The position numbers were made by a program, and so were the translations under genes. The notes under the pieces are model-generated. The model was not told the origin of the DNA and did not search any database. It saw nothing but the letters and a program-made list of their open reading frames with translations. Below, piece by piece: positions 7,542 through 15,548 of a stretch of 64,000 bases of DNA. Origin of the DNA: Aldehydirespirator sp965116965 (GTDB taxonomy: Bacteria; Actinomycetota; Acidimicrobiia; Acidimicrobiales; Aldehydirespiratoraceae); contig OZ220743.1 in NCBI GenBank assembly GCA_965116965.1, forward strand, positions 2,294,001 through 2,358,000, written 5' to 3'. Positions within the stretch are counted from its first letter, which is position 1. Each line of letters begins with the position of its first letter.

Positions 7542-9284
7542 ATGTATGACTTGACGATCAGCGGCGGTCTGCTGGTGGACGGCACCGGCGAACCGCCTCG
7601 CCATGCCGACGTAGCGGTGGTCGGCGACACGATTGTGGCTGTCGAGCCGGAGCTGCCCGGCGACGCGGCCCGCACCATCGACGCCTCCGGACAGATCATC
7701 ACTCCCGGATTCGTGGACGTGCACACCCACTACGACGGCCAGGCCACCTGGGACGACCTGCTCGAGCCGAGTTCGGGCCACGGGGTGACCACCGTGGTGA
7801 TGGGCAACTGCGGCGTGGGGTTCGCTCCGGTGCGCCCCGGCGCCGAGGAGTGGCTCATCCAGCTCATGGAGGGCGTGGAAGACATCCCCGGAGCCGCCCT
7901 GTCCGAGGGGATCGCATGGGGCTGGGAGTCCTTCGGTGAGTACCTCGACGCCCTCGACGACCGTAGCTGGGCCATCGACGTCGGCACCCAGGTTCCCCAT
8001 GGAGCGGTCCGGGCCTACGTGATGGGCGAGCGCGGCGCCCGCAACGAACCGGCCAACGCCACCGACATAGCCAGCATGAAGCGCATCGTCGCCGAGGCGG
8101 TAGCGGCCGGCGCGCTAGGGGTGTCGACGTCGCGGACCCTCGCCCACAAGGCCATGGACGGGGAGCCCGTGCCGGGAACCTTCGCGGCCACCGACGAGCT
8201 GTTCGCGCTGGGCCACGGCCTGCGCGAGGGCGGGGGAGGGGTGTTCGAGCTGGCGCCGGTGGGTTCGGCCGGGGAGGACGTCGTCAAGCCTCCTTCGGAG
8301 GTCGAGTGGATGAGACGCCTGTCGGCGGAGATCGGCCAGCCGGTCACCTTCGCCCTGCTGCAGGTGCCCGCCGCGCCCGACCTGTGGCGCGAGCTGATGG
8401 AGGCGTCGGTGCGAGCCGCGGAGGACGGGGCCGACTTGTGTCCGCAGGTGGCCGGCCGGCCGTTCGGCCTGCTGGCGGGCTGGCAGACGAGCCATCCCTT
8501 CGTCCTGCGCCCCAGCTACCGCGCCATCGAGCACCTCGACATCGGTGAGCGCATCGAGCGGCTGCGCGACCCGGCGGTGCGGGCCGCCATCTGTTCCGAA
8601 GCCGATGGCGAGCGCCGGGGCGGCATGCAGGAGGGCGTGGGTGTGCTCGTGTCCAAGATGCTCGACCAACTCTACGTGCTCGGCGACCCTCCGGACTACG
8701 AGCCGACACCCGACCGCTCAATCCCGGCGGTAGCCGCCGCGGCCGGCGTTGATCCCGTCGAGGCCGCCTACGACGCCTTCTGCGCCGAGGACGGCCGGGC
8801 TCTGCTGATGGTGCCGCTGTTCAACTATGTCGACGGCACCCACGACGTGATCCGGGAGCAGCTGACCCATCCCCGCGCCGTGGTGGGCCTCTCCGACGGC
8901 GGCGCCCACTGCGGGCTGATCTGCGACGCCTCGATGCCGACCACCATGATCAGCCACTGGACCCGGGACCGCAGCCGGGGCGAACAGCTGCCGCTCGAGT
9001 GGGTGGTGCGCAAGCAGACTCACGACACCGCCGCGCTGTTCGGGCTCAACGATCGGGGCGTCGTCGCGCCGGGCAAGCGGGCCGACCTGAACGTCATCGA
9101 CCACGCGAGGATCAGCCTGCGCACGCCCCGGCTCGTGCACGACCTCCCGGCCGGAGGTCGGCGCCTGCTGCAACACGCCGACGGCTACACTGCCACCATC
9201 GTGGCCGGTGAGCAGACGCGGGCCGACGGCGTCGACACCGGGGCGCGGCCTGGTCGCCTGGTGCGGGGACGCCGTGATGCCTGA
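7542..9284 (+). CDS. N-acyl-D-amino-acid deacylase family amidohydrolase
   Basis: A 580-residue metal-dependent amidohydrolase of the D-aminoacylase type. Visible are the N-terminal beta-sandwich strand YDLTISGGLLVDGTGEPP, the metal-binding H61-T62-H63 in VDVHTHYDGQ, the family-specific GVTTVVMGNCGVGFAPVRP block, LSDGGAHCGLICDAS for the late metal/catalytic region, and the closing GVVAPGKRADLNVID sandwich strand. Members hydrolyse N-acyl-D-amino acids, dihydropyrimidinase-like or other amide substrates; the substrate here is open. It follows the peptide-type binding protein by 42 bases and overlaps the SDR gene by eight bases, suggesting one transcript from 5313 to about 10203, perhaps for scavenging amide compounds. 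Confidence 0.9.
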   Translation: MYDLTISGGLLVDGTGEPPRHADVAVVGDTIVAVEPELPGDAARTIDASGQIITPGFVDVHTHYDGQATWDDLLEPSSGHGVTTVVMGNCGVGFAPVRPGAEEWLIQLMEGVEDIPGAALSEGIAWGWESFGEYLDALDDRSWAIDVGTQVPHGAVRAYVMGERGARNEPANATDIASMKRIVAEAVAAGALGVSTSRTLAHKAMDGEPVPGTFAATDELFALGHGLREGGGGVFELAPVGSAGEDVVKPPSEVEWMRRLSAEIGQPVTFALLQVPAAPDLWRELMEASVRAAEDGADLCPQVAGRPFGLLAGWQTSHPFVLRPSYRAIEHLDIGERIERLRDPAVRAAICSEADGERRGGMQEGVGVLVSKMLDQLYVLGDPPDYEPTPDRSIPAVAAAAGVDPVEAAYDAFCAEDGRALLMVPLFNYVDGTHDVIREQLTHPRAVVGLSDGGAHCGLICDASMPTTMISHWTRDRSRGEQLPLEWVVRKQTHDTAALFGLNDRGVVAPGKRADLNVIDHARISLRTPRLVHDLPAGGRRLLQHADGYTATIVAGEQTRADGVDTGARPGRLVRGRRDA

Positions 9285-10203
9285 ACGACCTATGGGCTGC
9301 TGCGACGAAAGGGTGGTGATCGTCACCGGCGCAGGCCGGGGGCTGGGCCGGGCCCACGCTCTGGCCTTCGCCGCCGAGGGCGCCCATGTCCTGGTCAACG
9401 ACCTGGGCGCCTCCAGCGACGGCTCGCAGCCCGGTGCTGACGACGCCGCCACCGCAGTGGTGGACGAGATCATCGCCGCGGGCGGCTCTGCTGCTGTCAA
9501 CCATGCCGACGTGGCCGACTGGGACCAGGCGGAAGCCATGGTGGCGCAGGCCATCGACACCTGGGGCCGCCTCGACACGCTGGTGTGCAACGCCGGGTTC
9601 CTGCGCGACCGGATGCTGGTCAACATGAGCGAGCCGGAGTGGGACGCGGTGGTGCGGGTGCACATGAAGGGTCATTTCGCGCCGACTCGCCATGCAGTCG
9701 CCCACTGGCGTGAGCGCTGGAAGGCCTCCGCGGGGGAGCCTCCGGCGGCCCGCATAGTCAACACCTCCTCGGGTGCGGGCCTGATGGGATCCATCGGCCA
9801 GGGCAACTATGTCGCGGCGAAGGCCGCCATCGCGGCGCTGACGATCCAGCAGGCCGCGGAGTGGGGCCGCTACGGCGTGCTCGCCAATGCCATCGCACCC
9901 GACGCCCGCACCCGGATGACGGCTGTGATCCCCGGCTACCCCGAACGGCCCGACGACGGCTGGGATCCCAAGGACCCCGAGAACGTCTCGCCGCTGGTCG
10001 TGTGGCTCGGAAGCGAGGACTGCGACGTCACCGGGAGGGTGTTCGAGTGCACGGGAGGTCAGCTCAACGTATGTGACGGGTGGCAGCATGGACCGGTGAT
10101 ATCTGTCGGTGAGCGGCCGATGACGGCGGCCGAGGCGGGGGATTCGGCGCGCCGCTCGATAGCGGCCGAGCAGCCTCCCGCGGAGGTTTACGGCGCCCGT
10201 TGA
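9277..10203 (+). CDS. Short-chain dehydrogenase/reductase
   Basis: A classical SDR, 308 residues from ATG 9277. The Rossmann motif is VTGAGRGLGRAHALAF, with NDLGASSDG after the second strand. The catalytic Ser lies in VNTSSGAGLMGS and the Tyr-Lys pair in NYVAAKAAI. The long insertion around GADDAATAVVDEI and the tail with VFECTGGQLNVCDGW resemble the (3R)-hydroxyacyl-CoA dehydrogenase group related to peroxisomal multifunctional enzyme 2, so an acyl-CoA substrate is likely, though not proven. The start overlaps the amidohydrolase stop by eight bases; ATG 9292 is an alternative. The acyl-CoA ligase 240 bases downstream fits a fatty or branched acid degradation context. Confidence 0.88.
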   Translation: MPERPMGCCDERVVIVTGAGRGLGRAHALAFAAEGAHVLVNDLGASSDGSQPGADDAATAVVDEIIAAGGSAAVNHADVADWDQAEAMVAQAIDTWGRLDTLVCNAGFLRDRMLVNMSEPEWDAVVRVHMKGHFAPTRHAVAHWRERWKASAGEPPAARIVNTSSGAGLMGSIGQGNYVAAKAAIAALTIQQAAEWGRYGVLANAIAPDARTRMTAVIPGYPERPDDGWDPKDPENVSPLVVWLGSEDCDVTGRVFECTGGQLNVCDGWQHGPVISVGERPMTAAEAGDSARRSIAAEQPPAEVYGAR

Positions 10204-10266
10204 CTCGACTCTCAGCTGGAGTCCTCCGAGCGTTCCCTGGCATTCCAAAAAATCTGTGACAAGAAT

Positions 10267-10295
10267 GTGACAAACCGGTGACGGTAGTGTAACCT
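10267..10295 (+). promoter_or_regulatory. Candidate promoter upstream of the acyl-CoA ligase
   Basis: GTGACA (10267-10272), a 17-base spacer and TAACCT (10290-10295) make a plausible sigma-A type promoter in the 239-base gap after the SDR gene. The neighbourhood has three TGTGACA/GGTGACG-like repeats (10257-10283), which could be a regulator site. The leader to the ligase start would be about 140 bases and would contain the 13-bp hairpin at 10369-10401. Confidence 0.35.
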
Positions 10296-10368
10296 GCGTC
10301 TCGGGAGCCGGGTCTGAACGACAGGATCCGCCAGAACCGGGTCCACAATCCCCCCTCCAGGGACCGTG

Positions 10369-10401
10369 CGGAGCCCGCCAGTGTGGTGCTGGCGGGCTCC
10401 G
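10369..10401 (+). terminator. Perfect 13-bp hairpin (terminator or leader structure)
   Basis: CGGAGCCCGCCAG (10369-10381) and CTGGCGGGCTCCG (10389-10401) pair perfectly around a 7-base loop. No T-run follows. It lies 165 bases after the SDR stop and 41 bases before the ligase start, so it is either the terminator of the upstream transcript or a structured leader of the ligase mRNA. Confidence 0.55.
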
Positions 10402-10442
10402 GCGCGCGGTACGCTCCACCTTTCTTCGAGCCACCCGGAGCG

Positions 10443-12074
10443 ATGTGCATGAGCGAGCCGATCTACGATGCCCGAACTTTCTGGGATCTGCTCCGCCGGC
10501 GGGTCGCGGCCACCCCCGACACGATGATGCTGGTCGACGAGTCGGGGCGCTCCCTGACCTTCGCCGAGTTCAAGGACAAGGCCGAACGGGTGGCGGCCGG
10601 GCTGCTGGACCTGGGGGTGGGGGAGGGCACGCCGGTCACATGGGTGCTGCCCACCCGCATCGAGACCGTTCTGCTGAGCTTCGCTCTCAGCCGGCTGGGC
10701 GCGGTCCAGAACCCGATCATCCACATCTACCGCCATCGCGAGGTCGATTTCTGCATCCGCCAGACGAGGGCGGAGCTGGTCGTGCATCCCGGCGTCTGGA
10801 GCGGTCACGACTACGGTGGCATGGTTGACGAGATCGTCGCGAGGCTCGGTCACGAGGCTCGGACTCTCGCCGGCTACGACGACCTTCCCGAGGGCGACCC
10901 GGCGTCCCTGCCGCCGGTGTCCGACCCTTCGGGCACGGGCGCGGTGCGCTGGCTGTACTACACCTCGGGCACCACTTCCGATCCCAAGGGTGTGAAGCAC
11001 ACCGACGCGTCGCTGATAGCCGGCGGGATCGGGCTGGCGCGGGCGCTGGACATGAGCGAGGACGACGTCGGCTCCATCGCCTTCCCCTACGCCCACATCG
11101 GTGGACCCGACTACATGGTGACGATGCTCGCAGCCGGGTTCGGCGCGGTGCTGGTCGAGCGCTTCGACCCGGCCGCCGCGGTCGTGGCCTACGCCCGCCA
11201 CGGCGTGACTATGGCCGGCGGCTCGACGGTCTTCTACCAGATGTTCCTGGAGGAGGACCGCAAGTCACGGGAATCCACCGGCCGCCCGGCCATGCCCGCC
11301 CTGCGGGTGCTGTCGGGCGGGGGCGCCCCCAAGCCGCCCGAGATCTACTTCCGGGTGAAGGAGCAGATGGGCGTGCCGGTGGCCCACGGATACGGCATGA
11401 CCGAGTGCCCCATGATCTCCCAGGGCTCGCCCCGCGACAGCGACGATCAACTGGCGTACACCGACGGGCGCCCGGTGCACGGCTGCGAGGTGTCGATCGT
11501 GGCCGTTGCCGCCGACGGCGGCGAGGCTCCCGCCCCGCCCGGAGTGCAGGGCGAGGTGCGGGTGAGTGGGCCGATGCTGTTCTCGGGTTACACCGACCCC
11601 AGCCTCGACAGGGGAGCCTTCGACGCCCGTGGCCGCTTCCGCACCGGCGATCTGGGAAAGCTGGGAACCGACGGGCACCTGACCCTGACCGGACGGGTGA
11701 AGGACATCATCATCCGCAAGGGCGAGAACATCTCCGCCAAGGAGATCGAGGACGTTCTGTACGCCCACGACAAGGTGGGGGCGGCCGCGGTCATCGGCTT
11801 GTCGGACCCGGAGCGGGGAGAGAGGGTCTGCGCGGTGGTCGAGACCGCGTCCGGCTCCGACGACCTGACCTTCGAGGAGATGGTCGAGGCCTGCCAGGCA
11901 GCCGGCCTGGCCCGCCAGAAGGTTCCCGAGCAGCTCGAGGTCTATCCCGGCCCGCTGCCCCGCAACGCCACCCTCAAGATCCTCAAGCACAAGTTGCGAG
12001 AGGTTTACGAGGCCAGACGGCCGGTCCGCTTGGCCCCACGACAGGTCTACGTAGCCCGGCAAGAAGAGGATTGA
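10443..12074 (+). CDS. Acyl-CoA synthetase (AMP-binding, ANL superfamily)
   Basis: A 543-residue adenylate-forming ligase. Motifs in order: YYTSGTTSDPKGVKHT (phosphate-binding A3 loop, about residue 180), YGMTECPMIS (A5), FRTGDLGKLGTDGHLTLTGR (A7/A8 hinge) and the C-terminal catalytic lysine region PLPRNATLKILKHKLRE. The layout matches the medium-chain or cyclohexanecarboxylate-CoA ligase-like group; the acid is not predictable. ATG 10443 and ATG 10449 are both possible starts. It ends nine bases before the predicted selenoprotein gene, so ligase, ArsC-like protein, ferredoxin and reductase may be co-transcribed. Confidence 0.9.
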   Translation: MCMSEPIYDARTFWDLLRRRVAATPDTMMLVDESGRSLTFAEFKDKAERVAAGLLDLGVGEGTPVTWVLPTRIETVLLSFALSRLGAVQNPIIHIYRHREVDFCIRQTRAELVVHPGVWSGHDYGGMVDEIVARLGHEARTLAGYDDLPEGDPASLPPVSDPSGTGAVRWLYYTSGTTSDPKGVKHTDASLIAGGIGLARALDMSEDDVGSIAFPYAHIGGPDYMVTMLAAGFGAVLVERFDPAAAVVAYARHGVTMAGGSTVFYQMFLEEDRKSRESTGRPAMPALRVLSGGGAPKPPEIYFRVKEQMGVPVAHGYGMTECPMISQGSPRDSDDQLAYTDGRPVHGCEVSIVAVAADGGEAPAPPGVQGEVRVSGPMLFSGYTDPSLDRGAFDARGRFRTGDLGKLGTDGHLTLTGRVKDIIIRKGENISAKEIEDVLYAHDKVGAAAVIGLSDPERGERVCAVVETASGSDDLTFEEMVEACQAAGLARQKVPEQLEVYPGPLPRNATLKILKHKLREVYEARRPVRLAPRQVYVARQEED

Positions 12075-12083
12075 GTCACACCG

Positions 12084-12482
12084 ATGGCCGAAGTCACCAT
12101 CTATCACAACAAGCATTGAAACTCCTCCAAGAATGCCGTGGCGGTCGCCACGGAGGCCGGAGTCACCTTCGACGTGGTGCTCTACATGTCCGATCGTCCC
12201 GACCGCGACACGCTTCGGGGCATCGTCGAGCGGCTGGAGGATCCGGTGGAGAACCTGGTTCGCAAGGACTCGCAGTTCTCCAAGCTCGAACTGGACCCCG
12301 ACGACTACGTTGCCGACCCCGACGCGGTGGTGGAGGTGCTGCTCAAGTATCCGAGACTCATGCAGCGCCCGGTGCTGGTCCGGGGCGGCCGGGCCATCAT
12401 CGGGAGGCCCCTCGATGACATGAAGGCCAAGGACCGGCTGGCGGAGTTCCTGGAGGCCGAACGGACCGGCGGCAACTCGTGA
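12084..12482 (+). CDS. ArsC-family protein with in-frame UGA at the catalytic cysteine (predicted selenoprotein)
   Basis: Read through the TGA at 12117-12119, this is a 132-residue ArsC/YffB-like thioredoxin-fold protein beginning MAEVTIYHNKHU-NSSKNA. The family consensus here is YHNPxCxxSRN, so the UGA sits exactly at residue 12, the catalytic Cys of plasmid R773 ArsC. The rest of the family signature is intact: LVRKDSQFSKL, then YPRLMQRPVLVRGGRAIIGRP, carrying the arginines expected to bind the oxyanion. A hairpin with a GGUC loop (see 12121-12163) lies at bacterial SECIS distance. ATG 12084 is nine bases after the ligase stop. Without readthrough the frame would begin only at GTG 12138 and lack the active-site loop. 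Arsenate reduction or a thiol/selenol redox role with the adjacent ferredoxin are both possible. A nonsense mutation is the alternative, made less likely by the intact downstream frame and the hairpin. Confidence 0.82.
12121..12163 (+). promoter_or_regulatory. Predicted bacterial SECIS element
   Basis: Just downstream of the in-frame UGA, CCGTGGC (12136-12142) and GCCACGG (12147-12153) form a perfect 7-bp stem closed by the tetraloop GGTC (12143-12146). ACTCC (12121-12125) and GGAGT (12159-12163) can add a lower 5-bp stem. The loop begins 23 bases after the UGA; known bacterial SECIS loops lie roughly 16-37 bases away and carry a G at the loop start, as in E. coli fdhF (GGUC). This should recruit SelB with Sec-tRNA. 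Confidence 0.78.
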
Positions 12483-12500
12483 CGATCGGAGGGCACTGAG

Positions 12501-12549
12501 CGAGGCCGTGGCCCGAGCGGCCCTCAGGTCGCAGCGAACAGGAGCGGGA
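12501..12549 (+). repeat. Dispersed intergenic repeat, copy A
   Basis: This stretch begins GAGGCCGTGGCCCGAGCGGC and ends GCAGCGAACAGGAGCGGGA. It closely matches 57539-57588 and the minus strand of 63671-63717. It lies in the 162-base gap between the ArsC-like gene and ferredoxin. All three copies sit just upstream of a gene. Confidence 0.75.
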
Positions 12550-12644
12550 ATCGCGCCTGATCTCGCGGCCGGTCTGTGCGGTTCGCTACGGTGGAGCCAC
12601 AACCGCACCTGCCACACCGCCAAGCGACTACCAAGGGAGTGCCG

Positions 12645-12839
12645 ATGCGCATCGTTGTTGACTTTGACCTGTGCGAGAGCAACGCCGTCTGCATGCAGAT
12701 CGCGCCCGACATCTTCGAGGTGCGGGACGACGACTTCCTCTACATCCTCGACGAGACGCCCGGCGAGGCCGACCGGGCCAGGGTGGAGGAGTGCGTGCAG
12801 CGCTGCCCCAAGCAGGCCATCTCCATCGCCGAAGACTGA
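12645..12839 (+). CDS. Small ferredoxin (3Fe-4S type)
   Basis: A 64-residue low-potential electron carrier. Cysteines lie in DLCESNAVCMQIAPDIF (C-x5-C) and in EECVQRCPKQAI (CP motif), the pattern of single-cluster ferredoxins that serve cytochrome P450s and other oxygenases in Actinobacteria. The start is ATG 12645 with an AAGGGAG ribosome site about six bases upstream. The reductase gene starts 24 bases downstream, so the two form an electron-transfer pair. No P450 or Rieske oxygenase lies in the window, so the terminal acceptor is not known; the ArsC-like protein upstream is a candidate only by position. Confidence 0.88.
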   Translation: MRIVVDFDLCESNAVCMQIAPDIFEVRDDDFLYILDETPGEADRARVEECVQRCPKQAISIAED

Positions 12840-12863
12840 GCCAAGCTCGGGAGCAGACTGCGA

Positions 12864-14065
12864 ATGACCCAAGCGGCGCGCGCCGTCACCGTCGTCGGGG
12901 CTTCGCTGGCCGGGCTGAACGCGGCCCAGGCCCTGCGTCGTGAGGGCTTCGACGGCCGGGTCACCCTCATCGGGGCCGAGAGCCACCTGCCCTATGACCG
13001 GCCGCCACTGTCCAAGCAGGTTCTCGCGGGCGCCTGGGAGCCCGAGCGTGCCGCGCTGACCGACTCCGCGGAGTTGGAGGAGAACGGCATCGAGGTCCGG
13101 CTGGGCGTACGGGCCGGCGCCCTGGACGTGGCCGCTCGCGAGCTGACCCTTCACACCGGCGAGACGGTCGCGTTCGACGGGCTCGTGATCGCCACCGGGG
13201 CTCGCTGCCGCACCATGGGGGGCACCAAGGGACTCGACGGGGTGCACGTCCTGCGCTCGCTGGACGACTGCCTGGCACTGCGAGCCGACTTCGAGGCGAC
13301 GCCTCAGCGGGTGGTGGTGGTGGGCGCGGGCTTTATCGGGGCAGAGGTGGCCGCAACGGCTCGGGGCCGCGGCCTGGACGTGACGTTGGTGGAGGCTCTG
13401 CCCACCCCTCTCAGCCGGGTGCTCGGCGACGGGATGGGGGAGGTGTGCGCCGAGGTCCACCGCGACCACGGCGTCGACCTGCGCACCGGGGTCGGGGTGG
13501 ACCGCATCTCCGGTGACGGCCGGGTGCAGCGAGTGACCCTGTCGGACGGCTCGACGGTCGACGCCGACGTCGTGGTGGTCGGCATCGGCGTGATCCCCAA
13601 CACCGAATGGTTGGACGGATCCGGCCTGGTGGTGGACGACGGCGTGGTGTGCGACGCCTCGTGCCTGGCCGCCGACAGGGTGACCGCCGCGGGTGACGTG
13701 GCCCGCTGGCCCAACGAGCTCTTCGGAGAGACGATGCGGGTGGAGCACTGGGACAACGCGGCCCAGCAGGGAGCCCACGCGGCCCGCCGCCTGCTCGACG
13801 CGGCGGTGGGGCCGTTCACCCCGGTGCCGTGGTTCTGGAGCGACCAGTACGACCGCAAGATCCAGCTGGCCGGCCGCGTCCGCGGCGACGACGAGGTCCG
13901 CGTGGTGACCGGCTCGGTCGACGAGCGGCGCTTCGCCGCGATCTACGGTCGCGCAGGACGCATCACCGGGTGCTCGGCTTCAACCGTCCCCGCCATGTGA
14001 TGCGCTACCGGGCCCTGATCGAGCAGGGGGCCAGCTTTGACGAGGCCCTCGCCGCTGAGTTCTGA
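12864..14065 (+). CDS. FAD-dependent ferredoxin reductase (frameshift near 3' end)
   Basis: Pyridine-nucleotide-dependent reductase of the rubredoxin/putidaredoxin reductase family, predicted to pass electrons to the ferredoxin just upstream. Seen: FAD motif VVGASLAGLNAAQALRREGF, the LPYDRPPLSKQVLAG segment typical of the family, NAD-binding VVVVGAGFIGAEVAATARGRG, the second FAD motif VTAAGDVARWPNELFG, and EHWDNAAQQGAHAARRLL. The original frame stops at 14000 after ITGCSAS. Shifting by one base at the GGG run 13968-13970 restores the expected ending VLGFNRPRHVMRYRALIEQG and continues to a stop at 14065. One G appears missing. This is either a sequencing error or a recent mutation that removes the last 30 or so residues. 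Total intended length is about 400 residues. Confidence 0.85.
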
Positions 14066-14114
14066 ATCCCCCGGCCCGGCGCTCGGCGAACAGCCGGTAG
14101 CCCGGGGCCCCTGG

Positions 14115-14474
14115 CTAGAGACGCTGAGGGGGCAGCAGCGTCAGCCGCTCGTTGGCCGGGTCTACCTGCACGCCGACGGCCTCCATTGCGGTGAGTCCCA
14201 GCAGTGGCTCGGCACTGTCGTCTCCGAACACCACGTAGGCCGGCGTGCGTTGGCCGAGAAACTCGAAGCTGGCGCCGCCCACGTCGAAGTCGACCATGCT
14301 GCCGTCGGCGAGCTCGAACCTGCGGGTGCCGTGAGGCCGGATGCCGACCGCCTTGAGGTGCTGGCTAGGAACGACGCTGTTGAGCGCTCCGGCGTCGGCG
14401 AGGAACTCGCCTTCCCAGGCTCGCTCCGGCTTCGCCGGATTCCTGACCGTCACGGTCACATAGGTCGCTCCCAT
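14115..14474 (-). CDS. Retropepsin-like aspartic protease family protein, active-site variant
   Basis: A 119-residue single-domain clan AA protein. The region FLADAGALNSVVP aligns with the DTG-containing active-site loop of the paralogue encoded just upstream (FLADTGTTTSVVP), but Thr is replaced by Ala (DAG). The closing flap-side motif PLLGLTAMEAVGVQVDP is present. Such small proteins dimerise to build a pepsin-like site; substrates are mostly unknown. It is 33 bases downstream of the paralogue and probably shares its promoter. Whether the DAG variant retains activity cannot be read from sequence. Confidence 0.75.
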   Translation of the reverse strand: MGATYVTVTVRNPAKPERAWEGEFLADAGALNSVVPSQHLKAVGIRPHGTRRFELADGSMVDFDVGGASFEFLGQRTPAYVVFGDDSAEPLLGLTAMEAVGVQVDPANERLTLLPPQRL

Positions 14475-14507
14475 GCCGGTTTCCTGCCTGCCCGGTCAAT
14501 CGATCGG

Positions 14508-14864
14508 CTAGTAGCGGATCTTGGCGCGCTCCAGGCAGTGGTTCACCGGGTCCACCTTGACGCCGGCTATCTGCATCGCCGTCGTTCCGAGAAGCGGTTC
14601 AGCGTCGTCGGCGCCGAAGAACACCGCCGCGGGAGAGTCCTTGCCCACGAAGTTGAGGATGGCGGCTCCGATGCCGAGCGTGGTGGAACTGCCGTCGGCT
14701 AGTTCCACAGGCCAGTCCGATATCGGTTCGATCCCGATCTCCTCGAGCCGGTTGCGGGGGACGACGCTGGTGGTCGTTCCCGTGTCGGCGAGGAACTCGC
14801 CCTGCCATGCCCTGTCCGGCTCGGCCGGGTTCTTGACCATAACGGTCACGTACGTCTCGCCCAT
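14508..14864 (-). CDS. Retropepsin-like aspartic protease family protein
   Basis: A 118-residue single-domain aspartic protease homologue beginning MGETYVTVMVKNPAEPDRAW. The loop FLADTGTTTSVVP carries the canonical DTG, followed by VELADGSSTTLGIGAA and the family closing motif EPLLGTTAMQIAGVKVDP. ATG 14864 is preferred over longer in-frame starts because it aligns with the start of its tandem paralogue. Full-length retropepsin-like bacterial proteins of this size act as homodimers or heterodimers, so the two tandem products might pair. A strong promoter lies at 14955-14928. Confidence 0.78.
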   Translation of the reverse strand: MGETYVTVMVKNPAEPDRAWQGEFLADTGTTTSVVPRNRLEEIGIEPISDWPVELADGSSTTLGIGAAILNFVGKDSPAAVFFGADDAEPLLGTTAMQIAGVKVDPVNHCLERAKIRY

Positions 14865-14927
14865 GTCTCGCCTCCATCTGCCGGGCCTGCCAGCGTGCCC
14901 GGTGCCCGCCGGTGCTCTCCAGCTTCG

Positions 14928-14955
14928 ACTATAGCGTAATATCATTGCAATTCAA
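14928..14955 (-). promoter_or_regulatory. Promoter of the aspartic protease pair
   Basis: On the minus strand TTGAAT (14955-14950), a 16-base spacer and TATAGT (14933-14928) make one of the best sigma-70 type matches in the window, set in a locally AT-rich patch. It is 64 bases before ATG 14864. The remaining DNA up to rpsO (14956-15151) shows no further gene. Confidence 0.65.
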
Positions 14956-15151
14956 TCTATCCCGTTCGGACTGCCGACCTACGCCACTGCTGTCGCTGCC
15001 GACGTGGGCCGCGGCGTCCGCAGGGATTCGTTGTGGCGGCGGTAGCATCTTCTGGGTCCCGCCGACGGCGGGACATGTCGTGTGCAGCACGCAGGCTGCC
15101 GGCCTCGCACTGCGGGTCATGCAGCAGGGTCCGATACCCAACGGAGAATCC

Positions 15152-15433
15152 ATGCCAACCAGCCTCCCTCCCAAGGCCGACACCATCACCTCGATGGTGG
15201 AGACCTTCGGACTCGAGGAGAACGACACCGGTTCTCCCGAAGTCCAAGTCGCTCTGCTCTCCGATCGCATCAACCACCTCACCGAGCATCTGAGGGTCCA
15301 CAAGAAGGACCACCACAGCCGGAGGGGTCTGCTGATGCTGGTGGGCAGGCGCAGGAGGCTGCTCGACTACGTGAAGGAGAACGACGTCGAGCGGTACCGG
15401 GCGTTGATCGCCCATCTCGGTCTGCGACGCTGA
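15152..15433 (+). CDS. rpsO: 30S ribosomal protein S15
   Basis: Primary 16S rRNA-binding protein uS15, 93 residues, normal length 88-90 plus a short N-terminal extension. Signature segments DTGSPEVQVALLSDRINHLTEHLRVHKKDHHSRRGLLMLVGRRRRLLDYV and YRALIAHLGLRR are all present. ACGGAG lies six bases before ATG 15152. It is followed by a terminator-like hairpin and then pnp, the conserved rpsO-pnp pair. Confidence 0.98.
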   Translation: MPTSLPPKADTITSMVETFGLEENDTGSPEVQVALLSDRINHLTEHLRVHKKDHHSRRGLLMLVGRRRRLLDYVKENDVERYRALIAHLGLRR

Positions 15434-15440
15434 GCACGAC

Positions 15441-15462
15441 GGGGCGGCTCCAGGGCCGCCCC
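15441..15462 (+). terminator. Hairpin after rpsO
   Basis: GGGGCGGC (15441-15448) pairs with GCCGCCCC (15455-15462) around a 6-base loop, eight bases after the rpsO stop. TCT and a GC-poor stretch follow but no long T-run. It is probably a (partial) terminator or processing barrier between rpsO and pnp. Confidence 0.6.
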
Positions 15463-15548
15463 TCTGGCTGTAGGCGCCGAGGTCGGCGTCGACGAGCCAG
15501 CGACGATCCCAGTGACAACCGACAATCAGGCGCGACCGCTCCGGTGCT

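Noticed and set aside
12117..12119. Plain nonsense mutation in an arsC pseudogene
   Set aside because: Position at the catalytic Cys, perfect SECIS-like hairpin and intact remaining frame favour Sec readthrough; kept as the alternative in the feature entry.
11265..13778. 837-codon antisense frame across the acyl-CoA ligase and reductase
   Set aside because: No recognisable domain; shadow of real plus-strand genes, His/Gly/Val-rich composition typical of antisense GC-rich frames.
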